Positions 6,449 through 11,490 of a DNA stretch of 11,490 nucleotides are shown one piece after another. How positions within the stretch are numbered: position 1 is the first letter of the stretch; every line of letters begins with the position of its first letter. The position numbers and the translations under genes are program-made. Under the pieces are notes generated by a model that was not told the DNA's origin, ran no database searches, and saw only the letters and a program-made list of their open reading frames with translations. This DNA is from an uncultured Actinomycetes bacterium (GTDB lineage: Bacteria > Actinomycetota > Actinomycetes > Nanopelagicales > Nanopelagicaceae), in the NCBI GenBank assembly GCA_903839355.1, contig CAIMBV010000217.1, forward strand, positions 1 through 11,490, in the 5' to 3' direction.

Positions 6449-7321
6449 TTAAATGTTTGCTATGAAGTCAGAGTTGCCGGTGAAGACAATCAGAAGGGCT
6501 GCCAGGATTCCCGCATAGGCCACTCCGACCAAGGCCTGCGAAGTCAGGTACTTTCCACCAGATTTCTTCTCCGAATTCTTCTTTGCCAATTCGTTGAAAC
6601 GCTTGGCAAAGAGCCACAAAAGTGGAATCTGCAGTAACCATGTTGTAGGTCTGATCCACTTGTAATAGCTCATATCCAATCCAAGAATGAGTGAGTGCCA
6701 AACCGATCCGATATAAAAAATCAGAATGAATCGGTGGAGGTACTTCCACGTAGAGACTCCGATTTTGCGGCGGAGATAGAAGGTAGGACCCAGCAATAAC
6801 AAAGTGTAAAAGGCGATAATTCCTACGTCATAACCCCACACCGCAGCTGGCCAACCGGTCTTTGCATTTGCCCAACCGTTGAACCAAAAAACGGTCCGCC
6901 ACGAATCACCCATGGCGTCAAAGACTGTGGCCACCGCATGAACGATCACTAGACCGAGGGTCAGTAAAGCGATGTGACGGTGCAGTTGATCAATTGATCT
7001 ATATCCCAGCTTTAACCAACCAACAGCTCTTCGGGATTGCTGCAAACCCAATAAAACCGCCAAATATGAGGTGACGAGTCCAACTAGACCCGAGGCTTGC
7101 AAAATTGGGAACGACCAGAAGGTTCTTGTTTTGTTCATATGCATGCTAGGCATGCCAAGCGCTGCGGCGCTCTTATCTTGAGATTGAAGATGATAAATAA
7201 AGAAATAGAGGGCCAGGAATGCCACTACTCCTGTGATAGTTACCAGCCAGGCAGATTTTCTGGAAGAAAATTGCACGGTGGAATTTTTGTCATCCTGAGA
7301 GGACTCCACATTGATAGACAC
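6449..7321 (-). CDS. Ferric-reductase-type haem membrane protein
   Basis: This 290-aa polytopic membrane protein has about seven hydrophobic segments and matches the ferric reductase-like transmembrane domain. Two histidine pairs fit two stacked haems: His114/His128 in QLHRHIALLTLGLVIVHA and His196/His209 in YLHRFILIFYIGSVWHS. The 14- and 13-residue distances equal those of the haem ligands in gp91phox. There is no FAD or NAD(P)H domain, so electrons must come from a partner or from quinol. The first external loop holds MPSMHM (57-62), a possible copper site. The start is GTG with AGGAG 5 nt upstream. It follows the 46-aa membrane peptide by 33 nt. I infer a role in reducing extracytoplasmic Cu(II) or Fe(III); a quinone-linked oxidoreductase is an alternative. 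Confidence 0.85.
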   Translation of the reverse strand: MSINVESSQDDKNSTVQFSSRKSAWLVTITGVVAFLALYFFIYHLQSQDKSAAALGMPSMHMNKTRTFWSFPILQASGLVGLVTSYLAVLLGLQQSRRAVGWLKLGYRSIDQLHRHIALLTLGLVIVHAVATVFDAMGDSWRTVFWFNGWANAKTGWPAAVWGYDVGIIAFYTLLLLGPTFYLRRKIGVSTWKYLHRFILIFYIGSVWHSLILGLDMSYYKWIRPTTWLLQIPLLWLFAKRFNELAKKNSEKKSGGKYLTSQALVGVAYAGILAALLIVFTGNSDFIANI

Positions 7322-7354
7322 ATTTACTCCTAATATAAAAATTATGGATATTCA

Positions 7355-7495
7355 TTAGTGCGATCTCCGATAAAGCCACCAGGCGAAAACCGCGATAAGA
7401 GCGATACCGGTAGCTATCAACATTGGAAGATTGCTTTGCAGGAAACCCTGACTCATGTTCATTCCAGCCATATCGGACTGTAGGAAATGATTCAT
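7355..7495 (-). CDS. 46-aa single-pass membrane peptide with Met-rich N-terminus
   Basis: This small gene has strong support: AAGGAG lies 6 nt before the ATG at 7495, and the product has a clear membrane design. Residues 1-23 are polar with a Met motif, MAGMNMS at 9-15. Residues 24-41 are a hydrophobic segment (LPMLIATGIALIAVFAWW), and LYRRSH closes it. By the positive-inside rule the RR end is cytosolic and the Met motif faces outward. The motif nearly repeats MAGMDMS of the SCO1 protein in the same cluster. The ferric-reductase-like gene starts 33 nt downstream, so they are probably cotranscribed. I do not recognise a family. Inferred roles are a Cu(I)-binding accessory subunit or a partner of the reductase. 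Confidence 0.7.
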   Translation of the reverse strand: MNHFLQSDMAGMNMSQGFLQSNLPMLIATGIALIAVFAWWLYRRSH

Positions 7496-7529
7496 TTAGC
7501 GCTCCTTGTATAAGTCAAACCCACTTGAT

Positions 7530-7544
7530 TCGGCAGGTTGCCGA
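7530..7544. other. Short hairpin upstream of the 46-aa peptide gene
   Basis: TCGGCA, a 3-nt loop GGT, and TGCCGA form a perfect 6-bp stem. It lies in the 79-nt gap between the stop of the polytopic membrane protein (7575) and the AAGGAG of the small peptide (7502-7507). It could be a weak terminator or an mRNA-processing element; there is no U tract. Confidence 0.3.
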
Positions 7545-7574
7545 GAAGTTAGGTTTGCAGGTTCTTAACTAGTA

Positions 7575-8153
7575 CTAAATTTTTACTAGACGAACCGGCG
7601 GAGCACTCAACCGAGAAGTTGCCTCGGTCAGAAAACTTTGAAGCTGTGTGATGAAGGTATTGAGTTCGATCTTGATCTGATTGAACTGGGTAGAAACCAA
7701 TTCAGTTCTTGGAATGAAGAATGGAACAAAGATGGTTGCTAGGAAGTATCCTGCAAAATTCCAGAAGGGCTCGCTCTTTCGAATGAAGAGGTAAGAAGCA
7801 ATTCCAGCAATTGTGTGTGAGGCGATCATCGTGGTCGGGCTCATCGTGGAACCCATGTTCATGGACAATATGCGCGAGGTGCCACCACAAACCGGGACAA
7901 GCATTCTCATTTGTCCGCTACCCAACAGGAAGTGGGCTCCCGCTTGAGCAACGATCACTACTAAGGCCAAGCCTGGACCTTCAAGCTCTCTGACGCTGAG
8001 GATGGAGAGGATGGCTATCAGACCCACCGAGATTCCCAAGAATGGGACTAGTGGGATGAAGGTCCCACAACCAACTGAGTGAGCGATTACAGCCCCGAGG
8101 AGCAAGACTCCGCTATTGAGCAGTACTCGCGGGTTGAGCACTCTGGTGGACAC
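7575..8153 (-). CDS. Polytopic membrane protein with Met/His-rich loop, copper-locus associated
   Basis: This 192-aa integral membrane protein has about five hydrophobic segments and a polar, possibly amphipathic C-terminus. It carries AQAGAHFLL (69-77) followed by a loop with SMNM (97-100), Met104, Met109 and SHTIAG (112-117). From memory this resembles short actinobacterial membrane proteins (AQxxxH, a Met/His-rich loop, then SH and a further segment) found near CopC/YcnI genes; I cannot name a family. Cys29 and Cys89 could form an extracytoplasmic disulfide. I chose the GTG at 8153 over the GTG at 8192 because TATTCT lies 6 nt upstream with TTACCC 17 nt further, a promoter for a leaderless mRNA, and neither start has a ribosome-binding site. 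It is the first gene of the minus-strand copper-type cluster. A metal-binding or transport role is inferred. Confidence 0.72.
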   Translation of the reverse strand: MSTRVLNPRVLLNSGVLLLGAVIAHSVGCGTFIPLVPFLGISVGLIAILSILSVRELEGPGLALVVIVAQAGAHFLLGSGQMRMLVPVCGGTSRILSMNMGSTMSPTTMIASHTIAGIASYLFIRKSEPFWNFAGYFLATIFVPFFIPRTELVSTQFNQIKIELNTFITQLQSFLTEATSRLSAPPVRLVKI

Positions 8154-8159
8154 GGGAAA

Positions 8160-8188
8160 AGAATAATGACTCCCGTGAGGAGGGGTAA
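8160..8188 (-). promoter_or_regulatory. Promoter for the leaderless membrane-protein gene
   Basis: Read on the minus strand: TTACCC (8183-8188), a 17-nt spacer, TATTCT (8160-8165), then 6 nt to the GTG at 8153. Spacing is ideal for a vegetative promoter with the start codon at +1. Confidence 0.45.
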
Positions 8189-8217
8189 CCACTTAAGAAA
8201 AGTTTCTCAAGATTACG

Positions 8218-8290
8218 TGCCCCGAGTGGGGGTCGAACCCACACTTGGAGGATTTTAAGTCCTCTGCCTCTGCCATTGGGCTATCGGGGC
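8218..8290 (-). tRNA. tRNA-Leu (UAA anticodon), type I fold
   Basis: A 73-nt cloverleaf can be folded completely. The acceptor is GCCCCGA with TCGGGGC, and the discriminator is A at 8218. The D arm has a 3-bp stem (GCC/GGC). The anticodon stem is GAGGA/TCCTC with loop CTTAAAA, giving anticodon TAA. The variable loop is CAAGT, and the T arm is GTGGG-TTCGACC-CCCAC. The anticodon reads UUA (Leu), and the A discriminator fits leucyl-tRNA synthetase, but the 5-nt variable loop is not the long arm expected of tRNA-Leu. CCA is not encoded. The membrane-protein gene follows on the same strand. Confidence 0.85.
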
Positions 8291-8298
8291 GCACACTG

Positions 8299-8326
8299 AT
8301 CAACGAGAGCGAATCAACGAGAACGT
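8299..8326. repeat. Two tandem 14-bp units ahead of the tRNA gene
   Basis: ATCAACGAGAGCGA is followed directly by ATCAACGAGAACGT, identical at 12 of 14 positions. The pair lies just upstream of the tRNA (minus strand), where its promoter should be. Nothing else is evident in the 138-nt gap up to the Rieske gene apart from the -10 box noted there. Confidence 0.4.
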
Positions 8327-8416
8327 GAGTCTACTAGCCCGCTGTGACGCCATAAAACGCAGCCACTGTTCACGCAAAATAGTCAATTTCATACTGCTCC
8401 GACTCACTTCAACGGG

Positions 8417-8422
8417 TAATTT
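8417..8422 (+). promoter_or_regulatory. -10 box for leaderless Rieske mRNA
   Basis: TAATTT stands exactly 6 nt before the ATG at 8429, and there is no Shine-Dalgarno sequence. I see no convincing -35. Confidence 0.35.
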
Positions 8423-8428
8423 CTGCCC

Positions 8429-9019
8429 ATGGCAAAATTCAATCCTGCTCGCAGAAGCGTGCTTATTGGCTCTGGCACCGCACTCCTCCTGGCTAAATTT
8501 CCAGTCGCTGCCTTTGCACAAAGTCCAACTGCCGTCTGCTCTCGCGTCGGCCAAAAAATTATTTCTAAAGGCAAGAACTACATCTGCGTAAAGAGCAATG
8601 GAAAATTGCAGTGGCAGGCTCTCGTACCAGCTAAGCCGCCAATCTCATTACATCCCTCAAAGTCATCTGGTGGAACAGCGCCTGCTCCAGCAACTTCTCC
8701 ATCAAAGGTCAATGGCTATTTCGTGGCGAATATCTCTGAATTATCCGAAGGTGTATCGAAGATTGTCGTAGCAAAAAATATGCAGGGTCAATCTGTATCG
8801 ATTGCGCTATATCTCTCTGGAAAAGTAGTTACGGCTCATTCAACTGTCTGCACACATATGGGTTGCGCAGTCGGAGCAGCAGGCAAGCAGCTTGACTGTC
8901 CTTGTCATGGATCTGTTTTCGATGCCCAGACAGGCGCGGTAGTCAATGGTCCAGCGCAGTCTCCACTTCAAAGCTACCAAGTAGCACAGGTGAACAACGA
9001 GATTTACATTACTAATTAA
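8429..9019 (+). CDS. Tat-exported Rieske [2Fe-2S] protein
   Basis: This 196-aa electron-transfer protein acts outside the membrane. The N-terminus has twin arginines (RRSVLIGSG, 8-16) and a hydrophobic stretch ending in VAAFAQ, a Tat signal or anchor. Residues about 34-65 form a small module, CSRVGQ, YICVKSNGKLQW, with two cysteines (37 and 53). A Pro/Ser linker leads to the Rieske domain (about 96-196). Its cluster ligands are Cys141/His143 in CTHMGC and Cys157/His160 in CPCHGS; Cys146 and Cys159 supply the disulfide typical of high-potential Rieske centres. The GPAQSPL loop is present. The protein resembles cytochrome bc1 and arsenite-oxidase small subunits, but no such partner gene lies here. 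It ends 6 nt from the convergent EXPERA gene. Confidence 0.93.
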   Translation: MAKFNPARRSVLIGSGTALLLAKFPVAAFAQSPTAVCSRVGQKIISKGKNYICVKSNGKLQWQALVPAKPPISLHPSKSSGGTAPAPATSPSKVNGYFVANISELSEGVSKIVVAKNMQGQSVSIALYLSGKVVTAHSTVCTHMGCAVGAAGKQLDCPCHGSVFDAQTGAVVNGPAQSPLQSYQVAQVNNEIYITN

Positions 9020-9025
9020 ATTGAA

Positions 9026-9517
9026 TCAAAACTTTCGTTGGAACGGTAGTGGTTTACGCATCCTAATAATTAGTAGTAACGGGATGAGAACGTAAGGCCC
9101 GTTATATGCCAAGAAGACCCAAGGGTGCGGAGTTCTCCATTGAGGTTCACCAAAGAATTCAACACCAAAGACAACGACCCCCGTAATTCCTGAGATCAAC
9201 GTTCCATAAATAACTGCGAAGAGCTGAATCCACTCTTTGCCCTTAAGAATGGAATAAACCAGAACCAAGTAAAAAGGTGCATAAACAAAGGCAGAGAGTC
9301 CCGTTACAAATCTCATCCAAATAGGTGGGTGCAAGAAAAGAGGATCATTTACGCTGGCATAGGAATAATTAAGCCTCGCCAGAATATTTCCGCTATGTGG
9401 GGATTCAACGACACCAAGAGTGGGGATGGCATCGCTGATGATGCAGGTTATAAACGCCCACGAGAAGAAAACCAGAAATAGATAGTCGAATTTTCTCTGT
9501 TTCAGAGGGAGAGTCAC
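9026..9517 (-). CDS. EXPERA/TMEM97-like four-helix membrane protein
   Basis: This 163-aa protein has four predicted membrane helices and resembles the EXPERA superfamily (emopamil-binding protein, TMEM97/sigma-2 receptor, DUF2781). Motifs include IISDA near residue 29, NDPLFLHPPIWMR (57-69), GVEFFG (118-123) and AYNGPYVLIPLLLIIRM (137-153). The order and spacing match human TMEM97, whose Asp29 and Asp56 correspond to Asp29 and Asp58 here. The family handles sterols or related hydrophobic ligands in eukaryotes; the bacterial substrate is unknown. The start is GTG, with no ribosome-binding site. TAATTT (9524-9529, minus strand) lies 6 nt upstream, suggesting a leaderless mRNA. An in-frame TAA at 9527-9529 rules out a longer N-terminus. 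The antiporter gene ends 31 nt upstream. Confidence 0.72.
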   Translation of the reverse strand: MTLPLKQRKFDYLFLVFFSWAFITCIISDAIPTLGVVESPHSGNILARLNYSYASVNDPLFLHPPIWMRFVTGLSAFVYAPFYLVLVYSILKGKEWIQLFAVIYGTLISGITGVVVFGVEFFGEPQWRTPHPWVFLAYNGPYVLIPLLLIIRMRKPLPFQRKF

Positions 9518-9548
9518 CGAGGAAAATTATCACACCTTGAAAGATTTC

Positions 9549-10637
9549 TTAGATAGTAAATAAGATCGTTATTAAGGCGCTCAGCATGATGGCGCCGGCT
9601 TGACCGGCGCTCACTATGTGATTTTCACTCCCCAGCGTTACTGCAGCCGCAGGAATTCCTAACTGGGCGCTGGCCAGAAAAATATCGCGTTTTGGTTGTG
9701 CAAAGAGAGCTGAAGGTAGGTGCGCTATTAGGGCGCCAATGCACATCAGTATCGCCAAGATGATGGTGTCGTGCGAGTGAAAAGTTTGGCGAATATTTAT
9801 CGAGGCACCTAGCCATACAAAATAAATGGGTGCAAATAGCCCTTCGCTCACTCCAAATATCTGCCTGGATAAACGATGTGGAACTCCTATGCTGGCAAAA
9901 GCCACTCCCAAGGTGAAGCCCGCGATCATTACTGAGGCATGAAAGCGAATCGCAACCGCCGCAACTAAAAGCAAGGTTGCCAAACTGATGCGGAGCTCTA
10001 AACCCAGGTGATCTAATTTGGAGATCCCATGGGCTAAGTCAAGCCAACCTTTACCTTTTGCATATCGGAGCGCAAAATAGATCACAACAGATAACGCCAA
10101 AACCAGTAGCGCGCCCTCCGTTGCCTCTACTCGGTTCGTCTTTTGAGTAAAGAAGGGTAGGGCAACAAAGGCGATGGAATCAGCGAGCGTCACTTGCGTA
10201 ATCAAAATGCTCCGTGAGAGCGAAGGCGCCACACTCTCAACGAGAGGAACGACGAGAGCGGCAGAGCTTGAAAAGGAGATAACAGCTAGCAACTTCCAAT
10301 TGTGGAAGTGAGCGAAATGATCTATAAGAATTGCTACGACGACTGCCAATCCAAAATTTGCAAGCAGTATCCAGATCGCCTTCTCAAAGGATTTCTTGGT
10401 GAGAGTTCTGTAGTCGATATGGCTCCCCGCGCCAAACATAAGGAGGGCGAAGCCAACCGTGGCAAATAATTTTAGGCTGGGATCTGCGACCGGAATCTTC
10501 TTAAAACCACTATCTCCCAAGATTGCACCAACGAGTAACTCACCAACGGCGACCGGTACGCCCCACCGTTTTGGAATTCTAAGGAGTGGCCCCACCAATC
10601 CAGCGACAATGAGACCGCCTAATAACTGGATACTCAT
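9549..10637 (-). CDS. CPA2-type cation/proton antiporter
   Basis: This 362-aa integral membrane protein of the sodium/hydrogen exchanger superfamily (PF00999, CPA2 branch, Kef/NapA-like) has about 11-12 hydrophobic segments. Family signatures are RWGVPVAVGELLVGAILG (24-41), LFATVGFALLMFGAGSHID (57-75) and SFSSSAALVVPLVE (121-134). TLADSIAFVALPF (150-162) carries a likely ion-coupling Asp153. It has no C-terminal TrkA_N domain, unlike KefB/KefC. I chose the ATG at 10637 because the protein then starts with the first membrane helix; a further 54 upstream codons would overlap the divergent gene and look non-coding. TAGCCT (10645-10650, minus strand) sits 7 nt before the ATG, so the mRNA may be leaderless. 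Ion specificity is unknown. Confidence 0.88.
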   Translation of the reverse strand: MSIQLLGGLIVAGLVGPLLRIPKRWGVPVAVGELLVGAILGDSGFKKIPVADPSLKLFATVGFALLMFGAGSHIDYRTLTKKSFEKAIWILLANFGLAVVVAILIDHFAHFHNWKLLAVISFSSSAALVVPLVESVAPSLSRSILITQVTLADSIAFVALPFFTQKTNRVEATEGALLVLALSVVIYFALRYAKGKGWLDLAHGISKLDHLGLELRISLATLLLVAAVAIRFHASVMIAGFTLGVAFASIGVPHRLSRQIFGVSEGLFAPIYFVWLGASINIRQTFHSHDTIILAILMCIGALIAHLPSALFAQPKRDIFLASAQLGIPAAAVTLGSENHIVSAGQAGAIMLSALITILFTI

Positions 10638-10644
10638 TGGAGAT

Positions 10645-10650
10645 AGGCTA
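10645..10650 (-). promoter_or_regulatory. -10 box for the antiporter gene
   Basis: TAGCCT on the minus strand lies 7 nt before the ATG at 10637; TTGCGG occurs 15 nt further upstream. The 52-nt gap to the divergent DUF885 gene must hold both promoters. Confidence 0.3.
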
Positions 10651-10689
10651 CTGCCAGAGCTGAAACCGCAACAGTGAGGACGAGTATCA

Positions 10690-11490
10690 ATGTCAGATCC
10701 GATTACTATCCAAGAACTTTCCGCTGATTTTTGGAGTTGGAGAGCGGCGCAGCAACCTCGCTCCGGTGATGACATTCCCCGTATTGAGCGCCCCGACAAT
10801 TGGATTCCGCGTTGGTCTGCAGGCGATGTGGAGCACTACAGAGTTGAGCTCGCGTCATTTGAAAGTTCGTTAGCCACAATATTTAATCTCACGGATCTCA
10901 ATTCAACTACTTCCCCATCCGAGTGGATCGATAAAGCACTAATACATTCCGCACTGTCACGCGTTAAATGGGAGTTGGATTACCTAGAAATTTGGCGACG
11001 CCAACCTCGCTTTTACATTGATCAAACCGTTGGGGTTATCTTTGATTACTTAACCCCACTCGAAGTTAATGGATTGACTATTAAGAATGTGCGCAGAATA
11101 TTGCTGAGTTTCGGAGTAACGCTCACCGATGCCCGGAGCAATCTAACTGGAAGTGCTTATAAAGAGCTTGCACAAGAGTCGATAGCGGAACTCGCTGACA
11201 TCCAAGAGCAATTGAATACCGTCGGTGAAAATCTGCTCTCTTATGTTTCCGCAGATGAGGCGGAGGCCTTTTTGAGTGAGTTTGTAACCGCAGGAAATGA
11301 ACTTGCCGAGTTCCGCACCTGGCTTATCGAATCGCTTCCGACCTTTCCAGATTTCAAGCCGATTGGTCTAAGTGGCTTTGAATGGTTCTTAAAGAACGTC
11401 GCTTTCAACCCACTGACTCCTACCGAACTGATCAATATTGGTCACTTAGAGTTTGAGCGATCCATCTTCCTGGAGAAGGTAACAAAGAAT
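10690..11490 (+). CDS. DUF885-family protein (3' partial)
   Basis: The frame is open from the ATG at 10690 to the window end (267 codons). A GAGG sequence lies about 10 nt upstream. Recognisable DUF885 features are DFWSWRAAQQPRSGDDIPRIERP near the N-terminus (written here only as a guide to residues 13-35), then a Trp-rich segment DYLEIWRRQPRFYIDQTVG, and GFEWFLKN followed by LTPTELINIGHLEFER near the visible end. Members are helical soluble proteins of about 550 aa, usually called putative metallopeptidases, with an HExxH-type motif in the C-terminal half, which lies outside the window. There is no signal peptide, so it is probably cytosolic. Substrate is unknown. Confidence 0.75.
   Translation, partial: MSDPITIQELSADFWSWRAAQQPRSGDDIPRIERPDNWIPRWSAGDVEHYRVELASFESSLATIFNLTDLNSTTSPSEWIDKALIHSALSRVKWELDYLEIWRRQPRFYIDQTVGVIFDYLTPLEVNGLTIKNVRRILLSFGVTLTDARSNLTGSAYKELAQESIAELADIQEQLNTVGENLLSYVSADEAEAFLSEFVTAGNELAEFRTWLIESLPTFPDFKPIGLSGFEWFLKNVAFNPLTPTELINIGHLEFERSIFLEKVTKN

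Noticed and set aside
7569..7589. Inverted repeat CTAGTA/TACTAG across the stop of the polytopic membrane protein
   Set aside because: The arms are only 6 bp and AT-rich, with a 9-nt centre. This is expected by chance and lies partly in coding sequence.
8154..8192. Earlier GTG start for the polytopic membrane protein
   Set aside because: There is no ribosome-binding site or nearby -10, while a good promoter lies inside this stretch and points to 8153.
10638..10799. 54-codon N-terminal extension of the antiporter
   Set aside because: It would overlap the start of the divergent DUF885 gene, is Ser/Cys-rich and unlike a membrane protein, and the family start fits the ATG at 10637.
1..11490. 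CRISPR array, insertion sequence, phage or integrase genes
   Set aside because: I see no regularly spaced repeats, transposase or integrase motifs. The gene next to the tRNA is an ordinary membrane protein, and there is no duplicated tRNA end to suggest an attachment site.

Overview
The window looks like chromosomal DNA of a small-genome actinobacterium, possibly a freshwater (acI/Nanopelagicales-like) lineage. The reasons are roughly balanced base composition, GTG as a common start codon, a tRNA without an encoded CCA tail, several genes whose start lies 6-7 nt after a TANNNT box (a leaderless-mRNA signature common in Actinobacteria), and a short VGxxI..GxxYxCxxxGxxLxW module in the Rieske protein that I associate with this group. 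The lineage call is inference; no rRNA or marker gene is present.

Left part (1-4079). The 3' part of a YicI-type GH31 alpha-xylosidase runs in from the left edge and ends early, sharing its stop region with a convergent gene for a pilin-like, membrane-anchored protein with a putative Ig (He_PIG) domain. Just upstream of that gene, on the same strand, is a 55-codon gene for a secreted peptide. Divergent from it is an XRE helix-turn-helix regulator with a long TPR domain, preceded by a perfect 8+8 bp palindrome. A TPR regulator beside a short secreted peptide is the layout of RRNPP peptide-signalling pairs. A strong hairpin closes the regulator gene.

Middle part (4080-8290, all minus strand). 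In transcription order: a type I tRNA with a UAA (Leu) anticodon; a polytopic membrane protein with a Met-rich loop; a 46-aa single-pass peptide with MAGMNM; a haem-binding ferric-reductase-type membrane protein with MPSMHM; a hairpin; a three-repeat zinc-ribbon protein; a SCO1-type copper chaperone with MAGMDM; and a CopC-CHRD fusion whose mature N-terminus is predicted to be histidine. Apart from the zinc-ribbon gene this reads as a copper handling and cytochrome oxidase assembly locus. The same kind of extracytoplasmic Met motif recurs in four of its proteins.

Right part (8291-11490). A Tat-exported Rieske protein (plus strand) faces an EXPERA/TMEM97-like membrane protein and a CPA2 cation/proton antiporter (both minus strand). 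Divergent from the antiporter is the start of a DUF885-family gene that leaves the window. The Rieske protein, the ferric-reductase-like protein and SCO1 together suggest a respiratory and copper theme. The regulator, glycosidase, EXPERA, antiporter and DUF885 genes have no obvious link to it.
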